45,817 bases of DNA, taken from Planctomycetales bacterium. Its GTDB lineage: Bacteria; Planctomycetota; Planctomycetia; Pirellulales; Pirellulaceae. Positions 8,465-18,167 of this stretch are shown piece by piece. The stretch is taken from NCBI GenBank assembly GCA_020427005.1, contig JAGQOY010000031.1, forward strand, positions 1-45,817, in the 5' to 3' direction. Position 1 is the first letter of the stretch. Each line of letters begins with the position of its first letter. Both the position numbers and the translations under genes were made by a program. The notes under the pieces were generated by a model, which was not told the origin of the DNA, did not search any database, and saw nothing but the letters and a program-made list of their open reading frames with translations.

Positions 8465-9568
8465 ATGCGATTCCTGAGAACTAAATTGCTGCTTCTGATG
8501 TGCCTGTGGTTACCCCAAATCGCTCAAGCCGCTGGCGACCCTGCTGTGACTGATTCAAGGTTGGCAGGCCCGATATACCAATTGATCGGAGAATACGTTG
8601 GTGTGAGCCCCAGCGGACCGATCGCTGTGCAGGTTTCAACTCAGAAAGGGGAACAGTCGGTATATGCAAAAGTTTTCCAAGGAGGCCTTCCTGGAATCGG
8701 CTGGGATCATGCCACACCTACTTTGTTGTTGGGGTCCACTCCGTTAGATGCTTCGGAGCTGCCGAAACCATTGAGAGTTGAGTTAGCTCAGCAGGACGGA
8801 TCTCTGACAGGTTGGGTATCCAATGGTCAAGTGGTTCTGAAAGATGGAATTGCTGAAGCTGTCTTGACCAAAGTAGTGCGCAGCAGCGTATCAATGGGTT
8901 TGAAACCTCCGGCAAATGCCAAGGTGCTCTTTGACGGCAGCTCTGTGGATGCCTTTAAAGCTGCGAAATTTAGCCCTGATGGAAATTTGGCGGGAGGAGC
9001 GGAGACAGTTGATGACTTCGGAGCCTTCAGAATGCACCTTGAGTTTCGCACTCCATTCATGCCAGCCAGTGTTGACCAAAGTCGAGGCAATAGCGGAGTC
9101 TATATTCAACGACGCTATGAGGTTCAGATCTTGGAATCCTTTGGCCAGGATCCAGTATTTAATGGCTGTGGCGCACTCTATCGTCAGCGCCAACCGGACA
9201 CCAACATGGCTCTTCCACCGCTCGTGTGGCAGACCTACGATATCTTTTTTACACCCGCGCAATTCGATGCTGAGGGCAACCGTACCCACATGGCGCAAAT
9301 TAGCGTCATTCACAACGGAATTCCCGTTCACTATCGAAATGTAATTACAGCTAAGACCGGCGCCGGGAAACCTGAGGGCCCTGAACCGATGCCAATCCTG
9401 TTGCAGGATCATGGAGATCCCGTGGTGTTCCGTAATGTTTGGATTCAAGCTGTCAATGCAAACTCCGCTCCCACGACGAGTACAGCTGGCTTGGACCAGA
9501 CGCAATCATTTCTCCCAACCTCTGCGATACTCGCTCCAGAAATGCGAATTTACGGCGGGCTGAAGTAA
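8465..9568 (+). CDS. Exported DUF1080 (3-keto-glycoside hydrolase-like) protein
   Basis: The 367-residue product has a signal peptide ending near AQAAGD. A beta-rich N-terminal region covers about 40-145, and a DUF1080 domain runs from about residue 154 (VLFDGSSVDAF) to 335. Landmarks of the domain are RGNSGVYIQRRYEVQILESFG, with the acidic residue in the QILES strand, and ILLQDHGDPVVFRNVWI near the end. DUF1080 is a jelly-roll fold, now often annotated 3-keto-disaccharide hydrolase because some members cleave 3-ketoglycosides. The gene lies 43 bases after the SMP-30-like gene. Together with the sulfatase downstream it points to processing of a carbohydrate outside the cytoplasm. Substrate and activity here are inferred from family only. 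Confidence 0.9.
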   Translation: MRFLRTKLLLLMCLWLPQIAQAAGDPAVTDSRLAGPIYQLIGEYVGVSPSGPIAVQVSTQKGEQSVYAKVFQGGLPGIGWDHATPTLLLGSTPLDASELPKPLRVELAQQDGSLTGWVSNGQVVLKDGIAEAVLTKVVRSSVSMGLKPPANAKVLFDGSSVDAFKAAKFSPDGNLAGGAETVDDFGAFRMHLEFRTPFMPASVDQSRGNSGVYIQRRYEVQILESFGQDPVFNGCGALYRQRQPDTNMALPPLVWQTYDIFFTPAQFDAEGNRTHMAQISVIHNGIPVHYRNVITAKTGAGKPEGPEPMPILLQDHGDPVVFRNVWIQAVNANSAPTTSTAGLDQTQSFLPTSAILAPEMRIYGGLK

Positions 9569-9628
9569 ATATCAGTGTGAAACGATCATTGCCTGGCGCT
9601 TCCAGCTAGGAAAAGGAGACTTAGCGAA

Positions 9629-11062
9629 ATGAGGCGGAGGAAAACCAACTTGATCGGCGAGTTCATATTCGCTTGGATGCTACTGTCCTGTATGGTGGGT
9701 TCCTCCCAAGAACCAAGAAATGTTTTGTTGATATGTGTAGATGATCTGCGGCCCGAATTAAACTGTTTTGGCAAATCGTATATTTCGTCGCCGCACATCG
9801 ACTCTTTGGCTGCTGTGGGTAGTCGGTTCTCTCGTCACTTCGTACAGGCACCAACCTGCGGTGCATCTCGATATGCCTTGCTGACGGGTCAGTACGGAGG
9901 CGCGTCCAACGAGGCGATATTTGAACGTGCCCGCAGGATGGCAAGTGGTGATACAGTGTCACCAAGCATGCCAGCTTGGTTTCGGCAACACGGCTATACA
10001 ACTGTTTCGGTCGGCAAAGTATCGCACCATCCCGGTGGTCGTGGTGGGCCGGACTGGAATGATGACGCAATTCTGGAAATGCCGGACTCGTGGGACCGCC
10101 ACCTTCTTCCCGCGGGCGAATGGCTGCACCCCCGCGGCGCAATGCATGGCCTAGCCCATGGTGAGATTCGGGGTGACGCGAAAGCCATGGATGTATTCCA
10201 ATCCACCGAGGGCCCCGACACAATCTATCCCGATGGTCTGATTGTTGACGAAGCACTCTACCAAATGAAGCAGTTTCAATCGGATGCTTTGAAACCATTC
10301 TTCTTGGCGGTTGGCATCATCCGTCCCCATTTGCCATTTGGCGCGCCTGCCAAGTATATGGAACCTTATGTAGACGTCACGCTGCCCACTATTGCTCATC
10401 CGGATAAGCCGACGGGACGATCCACTTGGCATGCTTCGAGTGAATTTATGAAGTACAACCGCTGGCAGCGAAATCCGAACGAGGACGCAGAGTTCGCAAC
10501 TCAAGTTCGCAAACACTATGCGGCCTGTGTTTCGTTTGCCGATGCCCAAGTAGGCAAATTGCTCGATCAACTGAAACAACTTGGAATGTGGGAAAACACT
10601 ATTGTTGTCTTATGGGGCGATCATGGTTGGCATTTGGGAGAACATGCCATTTGGGGAAAGCACGCTCTATTCGAAGAATCGCTGCGTAGTCCATTGATTA
10701 TTCGCATTCCCAATGAGAGTCACCCTAACCAAGAATTGGACGCTGTTGTGGAAACGTTGGACATTTTCCCCACGCTTTGCCAAGCTACAGGATTGCCTGA
10801 GCCGAGCTTTGCCCAGGGTGGATCCTTGATGCCACTTATTGAACGGCAGGAATCGAGTGGACATGTGGCTGTTTCATACACTCCTAAAGCCCGAACGATT
10901 CGGGATTCACGGTATCGATTGATCGCGCACGACGATGGCTTTCTCGAACTGTACGATCATTTGAGTCAACCCGGTGAAACAACCAACCTTGCCGAACAAC
11001 GATCCGACATTTGCCAGGACTTGCTAAAGCAGCTTGATCAACGTCGCGGGAAAAATAAATAG
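9629..11062 (+). CDS. Iduronate-2-sulfatase-like sulfatase
   Basis: The 477-residue product opens with an export signal; LLSC at residues 18-21 could be a lipobox, so it may be a lipoprotein. The alkaline-phosphatase-fold sulfatase domain begins with [14 protein letters not shown], where D38 and D39 are metal ligands. It contains the formylglycine motif CGASR (C77, R81, C-x-A/P-x-R type) followed by ALLTG. A second metal site is D331-H332 in [12 protein letters not shown]. Overall layout matches the iduronate-2-sulfatase branch. AAGGAG lies ten bases before the ATG. The enzyme would need a formylglycine-generating or anaerobic maturase from elsewhere in the genome. It probably removes sulfate from an algal or animal polysaccharide outside the cytoplasm; substrate unknown. 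Confidence 0.94.
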   Translation: MRRRKTNLIGEFIFAWMLLSCMVGSSQEPRNVLLICVDDLRPELNCFGKSYISSPHIDSLAAVGSRFSRHFVQAPTCGASRYALLTGQYGGASNEAIFERARRMASGDTVSPSMPAWFRQHGYTTVSVGKVSHHPGGRGGPDWNDDAILEMPDSWDRHLLPAGEWLHPRGAMHGLAHGEIRGDAKAMDVFQSTEGPDTIYPDGLIVDEALYQMKQFQSDALKPFFLAVGIIRPHLPFGAPAKYMEPYVDVTLPTIAHPDKPTGRSTWHASSEFMKYNRWQRNPNEDAEFATQVRKHYAACVSFADAQVGKLLDQLKQLGMWENTIVVLWGDHGWHLGEHAIWGKHALFEESLRSPLIIRIPNESHPNQELDAVVETLDIFPTLCQATGLPEPSFAQGGSLMPLIERQESSGHVAVSYTPKARTIRDSRYRLIAHDDGFLELYDHLSQPGETTNLAEQRSDICQDLLKQLDQRRGKNK

Positions 11063-11137
11063 CCCTTCCACAACCCTGCCGTTGGCTTTCTCAGTACTGG
11101 CTCGCATCGAGTGAACTAATTGGATTTCAATGTCAAA

Positions 11138-12079
11138 ATGCGATGCATTGAGCTGATCGATACTCACACCGGTGGCGAGCCTACTCGTATAGTCATCAAC
11201 TCTCCCATTCATTTGGGCAGCGGGACCCTGGCTGAATTGCGAGACCAATTTCGCTCAAATTACGATGAATTCCGTCGCGCTATGATCCTGGAACCTCGTG
11301 GAAGCGAAGTCATGGTTGGGGCCATCTTGACCCCTCCTGAAAACAAAGACAGCGTTGCCGGAGTCATCTTCTTTAACAATGTTGGCTACCTCAATATGTG
11401 TGGCCATGGCACAATTGGCGTGGCCGTAGCATTAAACTATCTCGGCAGATTGGACCTCGGCGTACATCGGCTGGATACGCCAGTGGGTACTGTCGAGTTT
11501 ACGCTCCTGGATAAGAATAGGGTCCAATTGGAAAATGTCCCCAGTTATCAGTATCAGGAAAAAGTTGCTCTGGAGTTAAACAACGGACAGATTGTGCATG
11601 GGGATGTCGCTTGGGGAGGCAACTGGTTTTTTATTTGTGACGACCATGGAATGGAGATTGCTTGGACCAACCGTCAACAGTTGCAGCAACTGGCGGAAGA
11701 AATCGCCTTTCAACTTGAAGCTCGAAATATTCGCGGGGCAAATGGAGCACAAATCGATCACGTTGAACTTGTGATGTCACTTCGACAATCGCCAATAGAA
11801 ACTCGAAACTTTGTGTTGTGCCCGGGTAACCAATTTGATCGATCACCTTGCGGAACCGGTACTAGTGCAAAACTTGCATGTTTAGCAGCACAACAGAAAC
11901 TGAAAGCTGGCGAGATCTTCGTGCAACAAAGTTTGATTGGCAGTCAGTTTGAAGCCTATTACCGCCGGATTCCTGGTAGCAAATCGATCATCCCCGTATT
12001 AACTGGCACGGCATACGTGACTGCCGACTGCAAATTGTTGCTGGATCCAAACGACCCATACCAGTTTGGGTTTGGATAA
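11138..12079 (+). CDS. 4-hydroxyproline 2-epimerase (proline racemase family)
   Basis: The product is 313 residues from the ATG at 11138, which gives the usual family N-terminus MRCIELIDTHTGGEPTR; a TTG at 11120 would add six residues. Both catalytic cysteines of the two-base epimerisation are present: C88 in NMCGHG and C238 in SPCGTGTSAK. A Ser or Thr at the first position would instead mark a 3-hydroxyproline dehydratase. The enzyme is expected to convert trans-4-hydroxy-L-proline to cis-4-hydroxy-D-proline in the cytoplasm; proline racemase activity is the main alternative. The DadA-like oxidoreductase 36 bases downstream fits the next step of hydroxyproline degradation and favours the epimerase call. 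There is no clear ribosome-binding sequence. Confidence 0.9.
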   Translation: MRCIELIDTHTGGEPTRIVINSPIHLGSGTLAELRDQFRSNYDEFRRAMILEPRGSEVMVGAILTPPENKDSVAGVIFFNNVGYLNMCGHGTIGVAVALNYLGRLDLGVHRLDTPVGTVEFTLLDKNRVQLENVPSYQYQEKVALELNNGQIVHGDVAWGGNWFFICDDHGMEIAWTNRQQLQQLAEEIAFQLEARNIRGANGAQIDHVELVMSLRQSPIETRNFVLCPGNQFDRSPCGTGTSAKLACLAAQQKLKAGEIFVQQSLIGSQFEAYYRRIPGSKSIIPVLTGTAYVTADCKLLLDPNDPYQFGFG

Positions 12080-12115
12080 AACTGGTTTTACATGTATTCA
12101 GAATGAATCGCCTTC

Positions 12116-13393
12116 GTGACCACAGATAATCCCGTTTTCACCGATGCTCCATCAAACGTTCTGATTGTGGGCGGAGGCATCATTGGCCTCAATTGCGCCT
12201 GGTATTTGAATCAGGCTGGTTGCCGCGTCACGGTAGTTGATAAGGGGAAAATCGGAGCTGCTTGCTCGCACGGAAATTGTGGGTTGATTTGCCCTAGCCA
12301 TGTATTGCCTTTGACCGAACCTGGAGCCTTCAAAGAAGCGTTCAAGGCCCTTTTTTCCACGCATAGCCCCTTTCGAATCCGCCCACGCCTAGACGTTCAT
12401 TTGTGGAGTTGGATGTGGCATTTCTTGCGGCGGTGCAACCAGCGCTCCATGATGTCGGCAGCCCATGGCATTCAAGCGATCTTGACTTCGGCCACTCAAG
12501 AATACGAGCAACTTTTGAGCCTTCCTGAACTAAGTGGCCTGTGGCAGCGCAAGGGCTTGCTCTATGTATATCACTCGCATCGCGCATTAGAAGCCTACTC
12601 AAAAACCAATCAACTGCTAGCGGAACACTTTCATGAGCCTGCCAAACGATTGACGGCCGAGGAAACACTGCAAGTGGAGCCGGCATTGAAGCCCTCGATT
12701 GCAGGTGCCTGGTATTACGAGCATGACACTCACATTCGCCCCGATCGACTTATTAGCAAACTGCGTCAGTATTTAGTTGCCACTGGTGTGCGCTTCGTTG
12801 AGGACAACTCAGTGCAAGCTCTTGATGGAACCGGAAAAGTAGCCCGGACTGTTGTTACCGACTGCGGTGTTCTAGAAGCAGATGCCTTTGTTTTTGCTGC
12901 TGGCACTTGGACGCCTACCCTCAAAGAGCTTTTAGGCTGTCGCGTTCCCATTGAAGCTGGTAAGGGGTATTCGATAACCATGCCACGCCCGGTCCAGTGT
13001 CCATCCATTCCCTTAATTTTTCCGCAGCACAGAGTCGTTGCCACCCCATTCGAAGATGGCTACCGACTCGGATCCATTATGGAGTTTAGTGGACTTGACG
13101 ACTCGCTGCCTGAGGAGCGACTAGAACTGCTGCGTAGCGGTGCGAGTCACTATCTGTTGGAGCCTACGTCGCAACCCGAGCTTGAAAGGTGGCATGGATG
13201 GCGACCAATGACGTACGACAGCCTGCCGGCCATTGACCGTTGTCCTCGTTGGAATAACGTCTGGGTAGCTGCTGGGCATAATATGCTTGGACTGACGATG
13301 GCACCCGCCACCGGGAAATTGATTAGCGAGATGGTTATGGGCAAGATGCCGCACATTGACCCTACTCCATACAAACTGAATCGTTTTTGCTGA
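12116..13393 (+). CDS. DadA-like FAD oxidoreductase, likely D-hydroxyproline dehydrogenase
   Basis: The 425-residue product has an N-terminal dinucleotide-binding fold with VGGGIIG (G19, G21, G24) and D42 at the end of the second strand, followed by the DAO-type substrate domain. Near the C-terminus GWRPMTYDSLPAIDR and AAGHNMLGLTMAPATG are typical of the D-amino-acid dehydrogenase family. No signal peptide is seen. The start is a GTG, because the nearby ATG at 12103 is out of frame. It follows the hydroxyproline epimerase by 36 bases, so oxidation of cis-4-hydroxy-D-proline to pyrroline-4-hydroxy-2-carboxylate is the likely role. The later deaminase and semialdehyde dehydrogenase are not in the window. 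A general D-amino-acid dehydrogenase is the alternative. Confidence 0.88.
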   Translation: MTTDNPVFTDAPSNVLIVGGGIIGLNCAWYLNQAGCRVTVVDKGKIGAACSHGNCGLICPSHVLPLTEPGAFKEAFKALFSTHSPFRIRPRLDVHLWSWMWHFLRRCNQRSMMSAAHGIQAILTSATQEYEQLLSLPELSGLWQRKGLLYVYHSHRALEAYSKTNQLLAEHFHEPAKRLTAEETLQVEPALKPSIAGAWYYEHDTHIRPDRLISKLRQYLVATGVRFVEDNSVQALDGTGKVARTVVTDCGVLEADAFVFAAGTWTPTLKELLGCRVPIEAGKGYSITMPRPVQCPSIPLIFPQHRVVATPFEDGYRLGSIMEFSGLDDSLPEERLELLRSGASHYLLEPTSQPELERWHGWRPMTYDSLPAIDRCPRWNNVWVAAGHNMLGLTMAPATGKLISEMVMGKMPHIDPTPYKLNRFC

Positions 13394-13593
13394 GATTGAT
13401 AAAATCCCTCCCACTCACCAAGTGGCTATCCACAATCAAAAAATAGATTTAGCTCTATTCCGCGGCTCAACGCTGTACATACGATCAGAATCAATTGTAA
13501 GCCACTCATTTCCGTCTTATCTTGGCTACACTGTTGCGTCTCCTCCACTAGAATAGCTGCGATGATGCCTATTCTTGACACTACGACAATAAG

Positions 13594-16521
13594 ATGCACG
13601 TGATGGCGCTGGTTGAAAACATGATCCTACGAATTCTTATAGTGAGTAGTATTTGGCTTACTGGCGTAGCGCTACCTGCTAGTGGCCAGGTGCCTACGCC
13701 GATCGTGTCTGAAGATGAGAACAATTTGCTGTCACCGCAAGCGATTAGCAGTGAACCATTCGGCATTGTCACTTTTGAATTGCCGATTCCAGTTGGAATT
13801 CAGACGACGCCAAGAGTCATTATCGCTGAGGCAGACGGACGCGTATTCTATCCCACACTTTCTGTACGATCCAAAGAAGTAGTGGAGCAACAGCCCCTGC
13901 CACCATTGGCCGTTGGACGGCCGGGTGGCCTAATCGACCGCTTGAGAAATGTCATTCGAGGCGAACCCAAGACACGTCAAATTCCGGTTGCATTGACCGT
14001 GCGAGCTCTATTTACCGGACAAACACCTTTGCGAATCCAAATATCTGGCGATATTGGGCAACAAGTCTTCATAAGCCCGGTTACCGGCGATGAACCTGCA
14101 TTGGATCAACAATTCCAGTCTGCCATTCAGCAATGGTGGATTGATTTCTCGAATGAGGCTGGGCAGGTAGTAGAACGTGGAGATGTGCCCACCTTAGTCC
14201 ATCAGTACTTGCATAGCATGCTCTCACGCAGGTTGGATTTGCCTTATCTGGCGCTCAACTCGGAGCCTACAGCGCCGTCCTCACAGCCGCTGCAAACCTT
14301 GGCACTATTGGCTGCCATCGAACCATTGCGTGAACAGATTTTGGCAACTGCCTTGCAAGATACAAGCGGTGAAATGGTTGGTGATCGCCCATTACCTATG
14401 GAACCGAATTGGGCGCCTACTCCTTCTATTGCACAACCATTGCCTACGGAAACTGAGAGTATTGCCGCTCATGTACCGCCTGAGTGTTTTTATTTACGGT
14501 TCGGATCATTCAGTAATTACGTGTGGTTTCAAGAAATATCTCAACGGTTCGGAGGAGATTTGGCGCAAGCTGTCTTGTTAAGAGGCTTCAACCATGAGGC
14601 AGCAGAGCGCATTGAACGCATGTTGGGCACCAAACTCACTGCTGTGGCCAAGATGTTTGGTGACAAAATCATTACGGACATGGCCCTGGTTGGTACCGAT
14701 TTGTATATGAAGGAAGGAGCCTCAGTGGGAGTCCTTTTTGAGGCCGCCAATGTTGCGATTCTAAAGCAATCCATGGAAACCGATCGTTCTGCGCTCCTAA
14801 AAAAGTACCCAGGAGCTCAATTGCAACAGCTGAACATAGAAGGGGAATCTGCAACTTTATTAAGTACTCCCGACAATCGTTTGCGTTCCTTTCTGGTGAT
14901 ACACGACAAATTCGTATTTGTCACAACGAGTGAACATTTAGCACAACGATTCATACAGGTGGCCAGTGGTGATCGCTCTTTGGCGGATCTGCCACATTTT
15001 CAAGCTACCCGAGGATGGATGCCGCAATCAAATGGTTATACGGTTTTTGGCTATTTCTCCCCAGAGTTTTTTTATCACTTGGTAAGCCCCAAATATCAAA
15101 TTGAGCTACAACGCCGGCTTAAGGCCATTGCACATCTAGAGATTGCAGAAGTTGCCGCATTAGCTGCCCGAGCTGAAGGCCATAAAGTAGATGATTTGAA
15201 ATCTCTGGCGAGCTTCGGATTTCTGCCCGAAGGGTTTGATAAACGCCCCGATGGTGCTCGAGTACTGAACCTTGATGGCGAGTGGATCGATTCATTGCGC
15301 GGAGCTCGCGGGTCGTTTCTGCCTATCGAGGACGTTGAAATCGATGGAGTTACCAGTGTAGAAGCCCAGCAGTACGGACGCATCGCAGCGTTCTATCAAC
15401 AACAGTGGAAGAATATGGATCCGATGGTGGTCGGAGTGAGACGTTATCGCTCGCCTGCTGGTCCGACTCGCGAGCAAGTGGCAGTGGAGGGCTATATTGC
15501 TCCGTTTGTGGAAGAAAAATATGGCTGGATTGGGCGACAACTTGCACCACCGACCCCGCTTGAGATCCGCTTGCCTGCCGACGATGCGGCTTCCTTGCAG
15601 CTTCATATCCGAGACGACGCCTTGATAATTGGATCTGGCACGACAGACTATCATCTGTTTGCTGGAGTCAAGGATATGATGCCGCCTGAACCAGAGGAAA
15701 TTCAAGGTCTGATCAAGACACTTCAGGCTCTGCGTGCAACGCCAGGCTACATAGGAGCTTGGCCCAAACCGGGCCTGATCGAGCGACTACCACTAGGACT
15801 CGGCTTAGCACGCCCCGATTACGCGGGATACACACGATTGATCGGAGGACTGTGGCGTTGGCAAAACGCAGGCTTTAGTTTGTTGTCCTTCGACCGCTCT
15901 ATCATAGAGAATGCGATTCCTCAAATCGCGCCGGTAGAATCTTCTGACCCAGCCCAAGCGCGCTTGCGAGTTGCAGATTTGACCAATTCCACGCTATCCA
16001 ATTGGATCAACATTCAGTGGTATCGACGCGGGCTACGAGCCTCGCGCGGTAATGCGTTGCTATTGGATAGTTTCCACCAATATCTAAAGGTTCCCAGCGC
16101 CGAGTGCCTGGCCATTGCTGAGGGAATCCTGGACGTAAAACTGCAGTGTCCAGTGGGAGGTGAATATGAACTTGTTCGCGCACCATTTGGCGAAGATTGG
16201 TGGATCAGTTCAGCTTGGCAATTGGGTTCTGTAGGTCCAACTGGAAAACCAATGCCACCTCTCGAGTACTGCGCGCCTTGGTTGGAGTGGTTTCGTGGAG
16301 GTAAATTCCACTTAACACAGTTACCTGGCAGCCTATCGGTCGTCGGAACCTTGGAGCTAGAACTGCCTCCGTTTTCGACGCCTAAGTCCAGCGAGACAGG
16401 CGAAACTCAATCGCTGTTGCCAGAGTTGAATTTCGACCTCTTCCAGCTTCCTTCAATGATCTTCGGCGGCCAAAATTCAAAAACACCTGTGGACACAGAA
16501 CCCAAACGTAGAAGTTTCTGA
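13594..16521 (+). CDS. Large exported protein of unknown function
   Basis: The 975-residue product begins with a hydrophobic export signal. MILRILIVSS at residue 10 (nt 13621) looks like the natural start of the signal peptide, so starts at 13594, 13603 and 13621 are all possible. No membrane segments follow, so it is probably periplasmic or surface-exposed. A central region from about 295 to 520 (VPPECFYLRFGSFSNYVWF onward) resembles the folds of planctomycete exported proteins annotated as DUF3352-like, but I cannot confirm membership. No catalytic motif is visible. It stands alone, 200 bases after the oxidoreductase gene and convergent with the ATP-grasp gene. Reading frame and codon use are consistent over its whole length, so the gene is real; the function is unknown. 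Confidence 0.8.
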   Translation: MHVMALVENMILRILIVSSIWLTGVALPASGQVPTPIVSEDENNLLSPQAISSEPFGIVTFELPIPVGIQTTPRVIIAEADGRVFYPTLSVRSKEVVEQQPLPPLAVGRPGGLIDRLRNVIRGEPKTRQIPVALTVRALFTGQTPLRIQISGDIGQQVFISPVTGDEPALDQQFQSAIQQWWIDFSNEAGQVVERGDVPTLVHQYLHSMLSRRLDLPYLALNSEPTAPSSQPLQTLALLAAIEPLREQILATALQDTSGEMVGDRPLPMEPNWAPTPSIAQPLPTETESIAAHVPPECFYLRFGSFSNYVWFQEISQRFGGDLAQAVLLRGFNHEAAERIERMLGTKLTAVAKMFGDKIITDMALVGTDLYMKEGASVGVLFEAANVAILKQSMETDRSALLKKYPGAQLQQLNIEGESATLLSTPDNRLRSFLVIHDKFVFVTTSEHLAQRFIQVASGDRSLADLPHFQATRGWMPQSNGYTVFGYFSPEFFYHLVSPKYQIELQRRLKAIAHLEIAEVAALAARAEGHKVDDLKSLASFGFLPEGFDKRPDGARVLNLDGEWIDSLRGARGSFLPIEDVEIDGVTSVEAQQYGRIAAFYQQQWKNMDPMVVGVRRYRSPAGPTREQVAVEGYIAPFVEEKYGWIGRQLAPPTPLEIRLPADDAASLQLHIRDDALIIGSGTTDYHLFAGVKDMMPPEPEEIQGLIKTLQALRATPGYIGAWPKPGLIERLPLGLGLARPDYAGYTRLIGGLWRWQNAGFSLLSFDRSIIENAIPQIAPVESSDPAQARLRVADLTNSTLSNWINIQWYRRGLRASRGNALLLDSFHQYLKVPSAECLAIAEGILDVKLQCPVGGEYELVRAPFGEDWWISSAWQLGSVGPTGKPMPPLEYCAPWLEWFRGGKFHLTQLPGSLSVVGTLELELPPFSTPKSSETGETQSLLPELNFDLFQLPSMIFGGQNSKTPVDTEPKRRSF

Positions 16522-16596
16522 TTTTAAGACAACTCAGTGAAATGGCTGAAAGGTCATTCATTCCGGGGTCGCGCAATAGTAATTCCTGCCACTCCT

Positions 16597-17853
16597 CTAG
16601 GCTGCGTTTCCAAAGCCATGCAGTATTTCGGCCGCAGTATTCCGATGAACGCACAAAAGTTGTTGCTCAATTTTCTCCGAATCAAGCCTACGCGATTCAT
16701 TAGACATTTCGCAAATAAGTGTGCAGATCGGATGTCCATGTTCCACGCAAATTCTGCTCCCGTGAAAAGCAGGTACATCTGCGACAAATGCCATGGCGGT
16801 CTCCATGATTTTGCCATTCAAAAACGGCTCAAAGACTTCGGGACAAACTTCATTGTGTCGCTGGCGAAACTCGATATCGCGTTCTGCGTAGAGAACCACT
16901 TTCGAAACCAACGGCAAACCGTTCGAGTGTGTATGTACATCCGTATGCAGCGTTTTGCATGGGTGCGTCCAAGCCTGGCAATGCCATTCAACTGGATTGG
17001 CGAAATGAGACCTAACTAAGATCTCCATACCTGCCGCCCAGCGCGGATTAATTTCTAGGAGCCACAGTTGCAATTGCTCGTCCTCAATTACATCAAATTG
17101 CACCCAACCAAGCAGGCCAGATTCTTGGCGGATTGTATTAGCCAGATATTTCAACTGTTCAAGCTGAAAGCTCTTGAGTTGGATCGGACCCCATGAACCA
17201 CGGTAGATGAATTCCGTCGGTCCGGGCCAAAATTGCCTATCCCAGGCCTGGGTGATGCCTAGCAAATATGCTTCGCCGGCCGTTAGAACAGCATGCACTC
17301 CCAAACATCTACCAGAAATATGCTGCTGAAAATAGAATTTTCCTGTTCCCTCCAGATGCACATCTCCTTCTCTAAAACGACTGACACCCAGTCCACCGGC
17401 ACTTTGTTCGGTTTTTGTGAGCCACTTTGAATTCGAAACTGATCGATCTTTTACATGCACAAACTCCATTGAGTTACGTGTATCCGGAAAGCCAATGCCA
17501 GAACGCTCTGTGACCGACCGCCAGAAACCCCAATTCCTTAACACATAAAGTTGTTCCTTAGTCGGCCCCCAGATCTGGGCGGCGGGAGCGAGTTCATCCA
17601 TGAGTTCAGGCCAATTTTCAAGTCCCCCTGCAAAGAGCACTGTTAATTGCCGCGGACATTCCTCGATCTTGCGAACCAGGTCTTTTATGGCGTGAGTCGA
17701 CCGCCACGAGCCTATGCGATGATGTTCTGAGCCAGAGAATTGACAGTCCGAATCCCCAAAATGGTCCGCAACAAGATGAAGTTTGCGTCCCGACGAGACC
17801 ACTGCTTGAGCAAGTGCCCGGGCCGAATACCCAATAGCTAGAATAGGGGGCAT
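16597..17853 (-). CDS. ATP-grasp family enzyme
   Basis: From the ATG at 17853 the product is 418 residues and starts MPPILAIGYSARALAQA, a pre-ATP-grasp Rossmann-like first strand; the open frame extends upstream to a TTG at 17985 without a convincing start. A central KTEQSAGGLGVSRF segment (about residues 168-181) fits the Lys plus Gly-rich loop of ATP-grasp enzymes. LQLWLLEINPRWAAGMEIL supplies the metal-binding Glu-Ile-Asn-Pro-Arg motif. Such enzymes ligate a carboxylate to an amine or thiol using ATP. The layout resembles the ATP-grasp proteins found in tetrahydromethanopterin-linked C1 gene sets of planctomycetes and methylotrophs, but this is a weak resemblance and the neighbours here do not support it. 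It diverges from the type II secretion operon. Confidence 0.8.
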   Translation of the reverse strand: MPPILAIGYSARALAQAVVSSGRKLHLVADHFGDSDCQFSGSEHHRIGSWRSTHAIKDLVRKIEECPRQLTVLFAGGLENWPELMDELAPAAQIWGPTKEQLYVLRNWGFWRSVTERSGIGFPDTRNSMEFVHVKDRSVSNSKWLTKTEQSAGGLGVSRFREGDVHLEGTGKFYFQQHISGRCLGVHAVLTAGEAYLLGITQAWDRQFWPGPTEFIYRGSWGPIQLKSFQLEQLKYLANTIRQESGLLGWVQFDVIEDEQLQLWLLEINPRWAAGMEILVRSHFANPVEWHCQAWTHPCKTLHTDVHTHSNGLPLVSKVVLYAERDIEFRQRHNEVCPEVFEPFLNGKIMETAMAFVADVPAFHGSRICVEHGHPICTLICEMSNESRRLDSEKIEQQLLCVHRNTAAEILHGFGNAA

Positions 17854-18167
17854 GAAGTGAGACTTTAAACCAGGTAACGAAACTTTACGGGAGTGGAAGG
17901 GTTGAGTAGTGATAATAGTACGAGATTTGCAGCCAAAATCGTGTAGCTTCCAATAAGTTGGGCTCGTGTACAGAAATAAAGACAAACGAAGGTTTTCTTG
18001 TGCTGCAACTAATCACCAATCCAATTAATCTTTAACTTAACTACCTTTACGAAGACAAAGTGTTTTGCCGCAATAAGTTGTATTTTTTCAGCTTGCTCTG
18101 CATCTGGTGCACTTTGAAATTCAAAGAGGAAACGTCTGATTCGCTTCTCCCAATTCGACGTAAGTCA
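17854..18167. other. Divergent intergenic region between ATP-grasp gene and type II secretion operon
   Basis: This 314-base stretch must hold the promoters of both the ATP-grasp gene and the secretion operon. Open frames from TTG codons enter it from both sides (17985 minus, 18060 plus) but have no ribosome-binding sequence, and their translations do not look like the neighbouring families. It is AT-rich around 18000-18060. I could not identify a confident promoter, operator or RNA element. Confidence 0.5.

Noticed and set aside
9663..10298. 211-codon minus-strand open frame inside the sulfatase gene
   Set aside because: The opposite strand encodes a complete sulfatase with all motifs; the antisense translation is rich in His, Arg and Pro and lacks any domain.
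13394..13593. CCACT-cacca-AGTGG hairpin after the DadA-like gene as a terminator
   Set aside because: The stem has only five pairs and no T-run follows on either strand.
16537..17019. 160-codon plus-strand open frame opposite the ATP-grasp gene
   Set aside because: It is the antisense shadow of a conserved ATP-grasp C-terminus that includes the EINPRW motif.
18060..18167. N-terminal extension of GspD from a TTG
   Set aside because: It would place 36 polar residues ahead of a clear signal peptide and has no ribosome-binding sequence.
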